DNA of 6,257 nt from WHTB01 sp050699035 (GTDB lineage: Bacteria; Actinomycetota; Actinomycetes; Propionibacteriales; Nocardioidaceae), in NCBI GenBank assembly GCA_050699035.1, contig JBOHDE010000226.1, positions 1 to 6,257 on the forward strand. Direction: 5' to 3'. Positions 1 through 4,606 of the stretch are shown here, piece after piece (the first letter of the stretch is position 1; every line of letters starts with the position of its first letter). Below the pieces are notes generated by a model, which saw only the letters and a program-made list of their open reading frames with translations, ran no database searches and was not told the origin of the DNA. The position numbers and the translations under genes are program-made.

Positions 1-83
1 GCGCAAGAAAAACCGCCGACCCGGTGAGGGCGTAACCTAGGACCTGCGGAGCCAACGAAGGCTTCCCGAAGCGAGGGAGCACC

Positions 84-218
84 ATGGCCGATAAGTCGCC
101 TCGACAGCACATGTCCAAGAAGGCAGGCAAGTCCCTCAAGGAGAAGCGGGCCGAGAAGCACGCGAAGGCGGAAGCCAAGAGCAAGGTCGAGATCGTTCCC
201 CCCGCCAAAAAACGCTGA
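84..218 (+). CDS. Small lysine-rich conserved actinobacterial protein, function unknown
   Basis: This 44-aa protein begins MADKSPRQHMSKKAGKSLKE and ends in a basic tail (PPAKKR). Twelve Lys and three Arg make it strongly cationic; it has no hydrophobic stretch, no cysteines and no signal peptide, so a soluble cytoplasmic protein that may bind nucleic acid or ribosomes is plausible, but this is inference from charge alone. I recognise the N-terminal pattern as one that recurs in hypothetical mini-proteins of Actinobacteria; no function is known to me. The ATG is preceded by AGGGAG four bases upstream (74-79), a good ribosome binding site. A possible -10 hexamer TAACCT lies at 33-38, without a convincing -35. 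The next gene starts 15 nt after the stop, in the same frame. Most residues favour a helical or disordered basic rod. Confidence 0.85.
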   Translation: MADKSPRQHMSKKAGKSLKEKRAEKHAKAEAKSKVEIVPPAKKR

Positions 219-220
219 CC

Positions 221-239
221 TGGCATCGGTCAGATGCCA
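221..239 (+). repeat. 7-bp inverted repeat between the two small genes, spanning the downstream start codon
   Basis: TGGCATC (221-227) and GATGCCA (233-239) are perfectly complementary around the 5-nt loop GGTCA. The hairpin begins 3 nt after the stop of the 44-aa gene, and its right arm contains the ATG (234-236) of the 81-aa gene. There is no following T run. It could act as a weak terminator or transcript end, or could mask the downstream start codon. The repeat is certain; its function is not known. Confidence 0.5.
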
Positions 240-479
240 TCCCCGACGAAGCGGGTCGGCGGCCTGCCGCTCGGCCTTGCCCTCCTCCACGCAGACCTGG
301 TCGCCGCCCGGTCGGCACTCAAGTCCGAGCGCTGCGGCCCGCAGGTCCCGAGCCGTGCCCGCGCCGCCGCCGAGGTGCTCGCCTGCCTCGAGGCGTACGA
401 GGCCGTCCTGACCGCGGAGGGCCTGCCGGTCCCGCCCGCGATCCGCGACGAGCTCCGACTGCGCCGGTCGTTGCCGTAG
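234..479 (+). CDS. Hypothetical protein, 81 aa
   Basis: I do not recognise a named family. The protein is predicted helical, with a clear conserved-looking C-terminal half: a helix around residues 45-60 (EVLACLEAYEAVLTAEGLPV), then a Pro-rich turn and the basic end AIRDELRLRRSLP. It has two Cys (residues 34 and 51) and no membrane segment or signal peptide. Codon use is typical of the genome, with nearly every third position G or C, which supports real coding. The ATG lacks a clear Shine-Dalgarno sequence and sits inside the hairpin at 221-239; no better start exists between the in-frame stop at 216-218 and the start of the coding-like sequence. It may be translated by coupling from the 44-aa gene 15 nt upstream. 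It converges on aroG with 9 nt between the stops. Confidence 0.7.
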   Translation: MPSPTKRVGGLPLGLALLHADLVAARSALKSERCGPQVPSRARAAAEVLACLEAYEAVLTAEGLPVPPAIRDELRLRRSLP

Positions 480-503
480 GGCACGCGGTCAGGACCGCGT
501 GCC
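480..503. terminator. Bidirectional palindromic terminator between the 81-aa gene and aroG
   Basis: GGCACGCGGTC (480-490) pairs perfectly with GACCGCGTGCC (493-503), giving an 11-bp arm with only AG between, or a 10-bp stem with the tetraloop CAGG. It starts right after the plus-strand stop at 477-479 and overlaps the last codons and the stop of aroG on the minus strand. No T run follows on either side, so it resembles the U-less hairpins common at actinobacterial gene ends. Its position between convergent genes suggests it ends transcription from both. Confidence 0.65.
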
Positions 504-1880
504 GAGCATCTCGGCCACGAGGAACGCCAGCTCCAGCGACTGCGCTCGGTTGAGGCGCGGGTCGCAGACCGTCTCGTAGCGGTGCGCGAGGTCGGCCTCG
601 GCCAGCGCCTCGCCGCCACCGACACACTCGGTCACGTCGTCGCCGGTGAGCTCGACATGCACGCCGCCCGGCCAGGTGCCGAGACCGCGGTGCACCTCGA
701 AGAAGCCCTGCACCTCGTCGATCACGTCGTCGAAGCGCCGGGTCTTGTAGCCCGTCGACGTCTCCCACGTGTTGCCGTGCATCGGGTCGCACACCCAGGC
801 CGCCTGCACGCCCTGGGCGGTGACCTTCTCGATCAGCTCGGGAAGCAGGTCGCGGACCTTGCCCGCGCCCATCCTGGTGATCAACGTCAGCCGCCCGGGC
901 TCGCGCTCCGGGTCGAGCCGCTCGGCCAGCTCGATCACCTGCTCGGGCGTGGTGGTGGGACCGAGCTTGACCCCGATCGGGTTGCGCACCTTGCTCAGCA
1001 TCTCGACATGGGCACCGTCGATCTGGCGGGTCCGCTCGCCGACCCAGAGGAAGTGGCCCGAGGTGTTGTATGGGGACCCGGTGCGTGAGTCGATCCGGGT
1101 CATCGCGTGCTCGTACTCGAGGAGCAGGGCCTCGTGGCTGGAGTGGAAGTCGACCGTGTGGAACTCGCTCGGGTCGGCGCCGCAGGCCACCATGAACGCC
1201 AGCGCGCGGTCGATCTCCGCGGCCAGCGCCTCGTACCGTTGGCCGACCGGGCTGGACCGCACGAAGTCGGTGTTCCAGGAGTGCATCTGGTGCAGGTCGG
1301 CGTACCCACCGGTGACGAACGCCCGGCACAGGTTGAGCGTCGCCGCGGACGCGCTGTAGACGCGCAGCAACCGCTGCGGGTCCGGCCGGCGGGACTCGAG
1401 AGTGAACGCGAACCCGTTGACCGCGTCGCCGCGGTACGCCGGGAGGGACACGCCGTCGCGGGTCTCGACGTCGTTGGACCTCGGCTTGGCGTACTGCCCG
1501 GCGATCCGCCCGAGCTTGACCACGGGCACGGACGCGGCGTACGTGAGGACGACGGCCATCTGCAGCTGCACGCGCAGCTTGTTGCGCACGTTGTCGGCCG
1601 TCGCGCCGGCCAGCGTCTCGGCGCAGTCGCCGCCCTGCAACAGGAACGCCTCGCCCTGCGCGACGGCGGCCAGTCGGGTCTTGAGCTCGTCGCACTCACC
1701 GGCAAACACCAGCGGCGGCATCGCCCGCAGCTGCTCGACCGCATCGTCGACGGCTGCCCTGTCGGGCCAGGTCGGCTGTTGGGCCGCCGACATCGCGCGC
1801 AGCGTCGACAGGTCGGGGAAGCTCACGGCACCAGGGTACGGGGCGTACTCCGTCGCCCAGAGGTCGGTCACCGCAGTCAT
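489..1880 (-). CDS. aroG: Class II 3-deoxy-7-phosphoheptulonate (DAHP) synthase
   Basis: This 463-aa cytoplasmic enzyme condenses phosphoenolpyruvate with erythrose-4-phosphate to DAHP, the first step of the shikimate pathway to Phe, Tyr and Trp. It is the class II (plant/Mycobacterium) type. Visible marks are QGGDCAE (82-88), GRIAGQYAKPRS (124-135), DPMHGNT (365-371), HVELTGDDV (408-416) and CDPRLNR (439-445). The four metal ligands known in the M. tuberculosis enzyme (Cys87, His369, Glu411, Asp441) align with C86, H368, E410 and D440 at a constant offset of one. Length matches the family, including the N-terminal extension that in the mycobacterial enzyme helps form allosteric sites for aromatic amino acids. 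The ATG at 1880 has a strong upstream GAAGGAAGTGAGGA, with GAGGA six bases before the start. Expression is probably controlled by the Phe/Tyr leader upstream (1910-2029). The gene looks intact. Confidence 0.97.
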   Translation of the reverse strand: MTAVTDLWATEYAPYPGAVSFPDLSTLRAMSAAQQPTWPDRAAVDDAVEQLRAMPPLVFAGECDELKTRLAAVAQGEAFLLQGGDCAETLAGATADNVRNKLRVQLQMAVVLTYAASVPVVKLGRIAGQYAKPRSNDVETRDGVSLPAYRGDAVNGFAFTLESRRPDPQRLLRVYSASAATLNLCRAFVTGGYADLHQMHSWNTDFVRSSPVGQRYEALAAEIDRALAFMVACGADPSEFHTVDFHSSHEALLLEYEHAMTRIDSRTGSPYNTSGHFLWVGERTRQIDGAHVEMLSKVRNPIGVKLGPTTTPEQVIELAERLDPEREPGRLTLITRMGAGKVRDLLPELIEKVTAQGVQAAWVCDPMHGNTWETSTGYKTRRFDDVIDEVQGFFEVHRGLGTWPGGVHVELTGDDVTECVGGGEALAEADLAHRYETVCDPRLNRAQSLELAFLVAEMLGTRS

Positions 1881-1909
1881 CTCGCGTCCTCACTTCCTTC
1901 GTACCCATG

Positions 1910-1937
1910 AAAAAAGCCCCGGCGATGGCCGGGGCTT
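1910..1937 (-). terminator. Intrinsic terminator in the aroG leader (attenuator terminator)
   Basis: Read on the minus strand, AAGCCCCGGC (1937-1928), loop CATC (1927-1924) and GCCGGGGCTT (1923-1914) form a perfect 10-bp GC-rich stem. The RNA continues in an uninterrupted run of six U (1915-1910) that overlaps the last two pairs. This is a textbook factor-independent terminator. It is unusually well formed for this GC-rich genome, and it lies upstream of aroG, with 29 nt between the U run and the ATG, after the leader peptide stop. It therefore makes sense as a regulated terminator, not as the end of a gene. Confidence 0.92.
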
Positions 1938-1989
1938 GGATGTGCTGGTTGGCTGTCGACGCGTCAGACCGCCGACCCAGGAGCCCCGG
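1929..1989 (-). promoter_or_regulatory. Antiterminator of the aroG attenuator
   Basis: On the minus-strand RNA, CCGGGGCT (1989-1982), inside the leader peptide codons, is exactly complementary to AGCCCCGG (1936-1929), the 5' arm of the terminator. The pairing extends inward: CTGG (1980-1977) with CCAG (1948-1945) and GGC (1973-1971) with GCC (1953-1951). This gives 15 pairs interrupted by small loops and one 8-nt bulge (1944-1937). The two folds share the segment 1929-1936 and cannot coexist, which is the defining feature of an attenuator. The alternative pairing was found by eye; no free energies were computed. Confidence 0.75.
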
Positions 1990-2029
1990 GGCGGTAGTAG
2001 GCAAAAAAGAAACCGCGTGTCATCCGCAC
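1964..2029 (-). CDS. aroG leader peptide with Phe-Phe-Phe and Tyr-Tyr (attenuator leader)
   Basis: This 21-codon open reading frame lies upstream of aroG on the same strand. From its internal ATG (2023) it reads MTRGFFFAYYRPGAPGSAV, then TGA. Three consecutive Phe codons (TTC TTT TTT, 2011-2003) and two Tyr codons (TAC TAC, 1999-1994) are exactly the end products of the pathway that aroG opens. TTT is rare in such GC-rich DNA, so the run is striking. I chose GTG at 2029 because a -10 hexamer TACTCT sits exactly 7 nt before it, predicting a leaderless mRNA starting at that GTG; no Shine-Dalgarno sequence precedes either candidate. ATG at 2023 would give 19 aa. The stop lies within the antiterminator loop, so a ribosome finishing the peptide would block the antiterminator and allow termination. 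Its role is regulatory, not as a stable protein. Confidence 0.85.
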   Translation of the reverse strand: MRMTRGFFFAYYRPGAPGSAV

Positions 2030-2036
2030 GAGCAGC

Positions 2037-2042
2037 AGAGTA
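2037..2042 (-). promoter_or_regulatory. Predicted -10 element of the aroG leader transcript
   Basis: TACTCT on the minus strand fits the actinobacterial -10 pattern TANNNT and is followed after exactly 7 nt by the GTG of the leader peptide. The same spacing appears at both divergent promoters near 3677-3715. No good -35 hexamer lies 16-19 nt upstream; TGGACA (2076-2071) resembles one but is 28 nt away. Confidence 0.5.
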
Positions 2043-2071
2043 CGCCCAGCGGGATGCTCGGCGGAGGCGTT

Positions 2072-2086
2072 GTCCACCCTCTGGAC
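2072..2086. repeat. Short inverted repeat GTCCA-N5-TGGAC upstream of the aroG leader promoter
   Basis: GTCCA (2072-2076) and TGGAC (2082-2086) are perfect inverted copies around CCCTC. The centre is about 50 bp upstream of the predicted leader transcription start near 2029. It could be an operator half-site pair or a minor hairpin in the pfkA 3' region; five-base arms are short enough to arise by chance. Confidence 0.3.
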
Positions 2087-2095
2087 CGGCGAGGT

Positions 2096-2137
2096 TGTCA
2101 GGCAGAACGTGCGCCGGAGCGCACGAACTGTCTGACA
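2096..2137. terminator. Two-tier hairpin at the 3' end of pfkA
   Basis: The inner stem CGTGCGC (2108-2114) and GCGCACG (2119-2125) closes on the tetraloop CGGA. The outer stem TGTCAGGCAG (2096-2105) and CTGTCTGACA (2128-2137) pairs with one G-U wobble. A symmetric AA/AA internal loop separates the two. It begins 5 nt beyond the pfkA stop codon. No T run follows on the minus strand. Position and stability suggest the pfkA terminator, insulating the aroG promoter from read-through. Confidence 0.75.
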
Positions 2138-2142
2138 GCGGC

Positions 2143-3168
2143 TCAGCCGAAGAAGACCTCGGCCTCGGCGTACAGATCGGGACGCACGGTCTTGAGGACG
2201 CCGGTGCCCTCGATCAGCGGCACCCGCACGATCTCGGTATTGCGCAGCGCGACCATGGTGCCGAAGTCGCCGTCGCGCACCGCCGCGATGGCGTGCAGCC
2301 CGAACCTGGTCGCGAGCCAGCGGTCGAACGCCGTTGGCGTGCCGCCCCGCTGGGTGTGCCCGAGGACGACGGCGCGCGCCTCCTTGCCGGTGCGCTTCTC
2401 GATCTCGGCGGCGAGTTGGTCGCCGATGCCGCCGAGGCGGACATGCCCGAACGAGTCGAGCTCGCCGGTCTGCGTCGCCATCGTGCCTTCGGCGGGTACG
2501 GAGCCCTCGGCCACCACGATGATCGGCGAGTAGTTCGTCCGGAAGCGGCTCTCGACGTGCTCACAGACCTTCTCGACGTCGAACGGCTGCTCCGGGATCA
2601 GCACGATGTTGGCGCCGCCGGCGAGACCAGCGTGCAACGCGATCCACCCGGCGTGCCGCCCCATCACCTCGACCACCACGACCCGGTGGTGGGACTCGGC
2701 CGTCGTGTGGAGCCGGTCGATCGCCTCGGTCGCGATGTTGACCGCGGTGTCGAAGCCGAACGTGAAGTCGGTGCCGGACAGGTCGTTGTCGATGGTCTTG
2801 GGGACGCCGACCACCTTCACGCCGAGCTCGGCGAGCTTGGTCGCCACGCCGAGGGTGTCCTCACCCCCGATGGCGATCAGCGCGTCGACGCCGTTCGCGG
2901 CGAGGTTGTCCTTGATCTGCTCGACGCCGCCCTCGACCTTGAACGGGTTGGTACGCGACGAGCCGAGGATGGTCCCGCCGCGCGGCAGGATGCCCCGTAC
3001 CTCGGGGACGCCGAGCTCCATCGTGTCGTTCTCCAGCGGACCCCGCCAGCCGTCGCGGAACCCGACGAACTCGAAGCCGTACTCCGCGACACCCCGGCGG
3101 ACGACCGCTCGGATCACCGCGTTGAGACCGGGGCAGTCGCCGCCTCCGGTGAGCACTCCGACGCGCAT
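2143..3168 (-). CDS. pfkA: 6-phosphofructokinase, likely pyrophosphate-dependent type
   Basis: This 341-aa cytoplasmic enzyme phosphorylates fructose-6-phosphate to fructose-1,6-bisphosphate. Family marks are GGGDCPGLNAVIR (8-20), GGEDT (101-105), PKTIDND (123-129, with the catalytic base D127), MGRHAGW (169-175) and GHTQRGG (270-276). Numbering coincides with that of E. coli PfkA through this core. At the donor-deciding positions the protein has D104 and K124 instead of Gly104/Gly124 of the ATP enzyme. Work on this family, including the Amycolatopsis methanolica enzyme, links D104 plus K124 with pyrophosphate as donor, giving a reversible reaction; ATP-type actinobacterial enzymes have G104. 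So PPi use is inferred, not shown. ATG at 3168 is preceded by GAGGAAGGA about 8 nt upstream. The GNAT gene ends 48 nt upstream on the same strand, so co-transcription is likely. A strong hairpin follows the stop. Confidence 0.95.
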   Translation of the reverse strand: MRVGVLTGGGDCPGLNAVIRAVVRRGVAEYGFEFVGFRDGWRGPLENDTMELGVPEVRGILPRGGTILGSSRTNPFKVEGGVEQIKDNLAANGVDALIAIGGEDTLGVATKLAELGVKVVGVPKTIDNDLSGTDFTFGFDTAVNIATEAIDRLHTTAESHHRVVVVEVMGRHAGWIALHAGLAGGANIVLIPEQPFDVEKVCEHVESRFRTNYSPIIVVAEGSVPAEGTMATQTGELDSFGHVRLGGIGDQLAAEIEKRTGKEARAVVLGHTQRGGTPTAFDRWLATRFGLHAIAAVRDGDFGTMVALRNTEIVRVPLIEGTGVLKTVRPDLYAEAEVFFG

Positions 3169-3216
3169 GGTTGCGATCCTTCCTCAGCGAGCTCCTGGAT
3201 GCCGACGACCACCTTG

Positions 3217-3669
3217 TCAGACGGCGCGCTCCATGACGACGTACGTCTTGCCCTGTGTCGGCACGTCGAGGGTGTCCACCTGAGCGAAGCCGAGGCCGTC
3301 GAGCAGCCGGATGCTGCGGGCGTTCCAGTTCTGTACGACGGCACGCAGTCGCCGGGCGCTGGTGTGGTCTCGCCCGTGGGCGAGCACCGCCTCGCTGAAC
3401 TCCCGGCCGCGGCCCCGGCCGGTCAGGTCCGGACGCATCCCCACCCCGACGTCGAGGACCCCAGACCGTTCGTCCAGCCCGGGCACGCGGGCCTCGACAC
3501 CGAAGCAGGCGAACCCGACCAACGCGTCCTCGTCGTCGACCACGGCCCAGTAGCCCTCGGCCGGATCGAGCGGTCCCGACTGGTCGTAGATCGCCCACGG
3601 GCCTGGGTAGCGCCACAGCGCGATCTGCTGGCCGTGGTCGGCGGTCAGTGGTCGGACGTGGTACGGCAT
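3217..3669 (-). CDS. GNAT family N-acetyltransferase
   Basis: This 150-aa protein has the GNAT fold pattern: acyl-CoA binding motif A at residues 76-91 (VGMRPDLTGRGRGREF), with the R/Q-x-x-G-x-G/A signature as RGRG, and motif B at about 111-131 (VVQNWNARSIRLLDGLGF), typical of Rim-like acetyltransferases. It would transfer an acetyl group from acetyl-CoA to an amine; the substrate cannot be read from the sequence. The N-terminal LWRYPGPWAIYD is common in small Gram-positive GNATs. I chose ATG at 3669 because TAGGCT (3682-3677) ends exactly 7 nt before it, predicting a leaderless mRNA; the in-frame GTG at 3693 would add eight poorly family-like residues and lie upstream of that -10 element. 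It is the first gene of a probable GNAT-pfkA transcript and is divergent from the DUF1028 gene. Confidence 0.9.
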   Translation of the reverse strand: MPYHVRPLTADHGQQIALWRYPGPWAIYDQSGPLDPAEGYWAVVDDEDALVGFACFGVEARVPGLDERSGVLDVGVGMRPDLTGRGRGREFSEAVLAHGRDHTSARRLRAVVQNWNARSIRLLDGLGFAQVDTLDVPTQGKTYVVMERAV

Positions 3670-3676
3670 AGGCCCG

Positions 3677-3682
3677 AGCCTA
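3677..3682 (-). promoter_or_regulatory. Predicted -10 of a leaderless promoter for the GNAT gene
   Basis: TAGGCT on the minus strand is followed by 7 nt (CGGGCCT) and then ATG at 3669. This places the transcription start at or next to the A of the start codon. There is no clear -35 hexamer and no Shine-Dalgarno sequence. Confidence 0.55.
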
Positions 3683-3709
3683 GGGCGACACACCCTGGGT
3701 GCCCTCGGC

Positions 3710-3715
3710 TAGGTT
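3710..3715 (+). promoter_or_regulatory. Predicted -10 of a leaderless promoter for the DUF1028 gene
   Basis: TAGGTT on the plus strand is followed by 7 nt (CGCCGTC) and then ATG at 3723, mirroring the divergent GNAT promoter 27 bp away. A weak -35 candidate GCGACA (3685-3690) lies 19 nt upstream. No Shine-Dalgarno sequence precedes the ATG. Confidence 0.55.
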
Positions 3716-3722
3716 CGCCGTC

Positions 3723-4544
3723 ATGACTTTCTCGATCGTCGCAAGGTCGGCCGACGGCGCGCAGTGGGGTGTCGCCGTCGCGTCGAAGTTCCTGGCCGTC
3801 GGTTCCGCCGTCCCCGCGGCCCGCGCCGGGCTCGGTGCGCTGGCGACGCAGTCGCATGCCAACACCTCCTACAAGCCACGCGGACTCGCTCTGTTGGCCG
3901 ACGGGCACGACGCCGAGGAGACCCTGCGCCGCCTGCTCGCCGAGGACAAGGGACGCGAGCACCGCCAAGTGGGGATCGTCGACGTCGACGGCAAGGCAGC
4001 AACCTTCACCGGCGAGGACTGCTACGACTGGGCCGGCGGCGTGACCGGTGACGGCGTCGCCGTCCAGGGCAACATCTTGACCGGGCCGGAGGTCGTGCAC
4101 GCGATGCAGACCGCGTGGGAGGCCAGCGAGACGTCCGCCCCGCTGGCCCGCCGGCTGCTGACCGCCCTGCTCGCCGGTGACGCCGTCGGCGGTGACTCGC
4201 GCGGACGGCAGTCGGCGGCGCTGTTGGTGGTCCAGGAGGCCGGTGGGTACGCCGGGTTCGACGACGTGCTGGTCGATCTCCGGGTCGACGACCATCCCGA
4301 TCCGTGTGACGAGCTGGCTCGGCTGCTCGACGTGCACGGGCTGTACTACGACCAGCCGAAGCCCGAGGACCGAGTCCCCCTCGACGACGAGCTCCGCGCC
4401 GAGGTCGACGAGCTGGCCCGCCGGCTCGGCAAGACCGACTTCGATGCCTGGGTGGCAGCGGAGAACTTCGAGAACCGGGCCTGGCCGGATGCGGTCGACC
4501 GGAAGGTGCTGACGATCCTGCGGGACCAGGCCGCCCAGGACTGA
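3723..4544 (+). CDS. DUF1028 family Ntn-hydrolase-like protein with C-terminal putative peptidoglycan-binding domain
   Basis: This 273-aa protein begins MTFSIVARS, the hallmark N-terminus of DUF1028 proteins, a family placed in the Ntn-hydrolase superfamily whose substrate is unknown. The DUF1028 part spans about residues 1-200, with VAVASKFLAVGS, ALATQSHAN and GNILTG as family-like segments. The last 70 residues, ending NFENRAWPDAVDRKVLTIL, resemble the putative peptidoglycan-binding domain often attached to DUF1028. There is no signal peptide or membrane segment, which fits a cytoplasmic protein and casts doubt on actual peptidoglycan contact. ATG at 3723 is preferred over GTG at 3699: it matches family starts, has the leaderless promoter spacing, and leaves Thr2 exposed after Met removal, as an Ntn nucleophile would need (inference). 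It is monocistronic, divergent from the GNAT gene and convergent with the response regulator. Confidence 0.92.
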   Translation: MTFSIVARSADGAQWGVAVASKFLAVGSAVPAARAGLGALATQSHANTSYKPRGLALLADGHDAEETLRRLLAEDKGREHRQVGIVDVDGKAATFTGEDCYDWAGGVTGDGVAVQGNILTGPEVVHAMQTAWEASETSAPLARRLLTALLAGDAVGGDSRGRQSAALLVVQEAGGYAGFDDVLVDLRVDDHPDPCDELARLLDVHGLYYDQPKPEDRVPLDDELRAEVDELARRLGKTDFDAWVAAENFENRAWPDAVDRKVLTILRDQAAQD

Positions 4545-4564
4545 CGCCCACGACGACGCCGACA

Positions 4565-4585
4565 TTCGCGCAACCTCGGCGCGAA
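4565..4585. terminator. Hairpin between the convergent DUF1028 and response regulator genes
   Basis: TTCGCGC (4565-4571) and GCGCGAA (4579-4585) are perfectly complementary around the 7-nt loop AACCTCG. It lies 20 nt past the DUF1028 stop and 21 nt past the response regulator stop on the other strand, nearly midway. There is no T run. A bidirectional terminator is the natural reading. Confidence 0.6.
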
Positions 4586-4606
4586 GTAGATCTCTCGCGG
4601 GGCGGG

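Noticed and set aside
1..40. End of an upstream plus-strand gene (for example a basic tail RKKNRRPGEGVT ending at TAG 38-40)
   Set aside because: All three plus frames reach a stop within 40 bases, and so few residues cannot identify a real frame.
319..1695. Long minus-strand open frame overlapping aroG and the small plus-strand gene
   Set aside because: Its product is dominated by Arg, Ala, Gly and Pro, typical of an off-frame reading of GC-rich DNA; the aroG frame on the same strand carries all catalytic residues.
1910..1937. Terminator for a plus-strand transcript
   Set aside because: The T run lies only on the minus-strand side; on the plus strand the stem is preceded by A and followed by just two T, and no plus-strand gene ends here.
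1696..2004. A 102-codon minus-strand frame through the aroG leader region as a real gene
   Set aside because: It runs through the terminator hairpin and deep into aroG in another frame, and has no family resemblance. The Phe/Tyr leader frame is a better explanation of the same DNA.
2071..2076. TGGACA as the -35 box of the aroG leader promoter
   Set aside because: It resembles TTGACA but is 28 nt from the likely -10, far beyond a workable spacing, and no -10 lies about 17 nt downstream of it.
1402..3726. A very long plus-strand open frame opposite aroG, pfkA and the GNAT gene
   Set aside because: It is an antisense shadow created by the high GC content. It crosses three well-recognised minus-strand genes and the attenuator, and its translation is low-complexity with no family resemblance.
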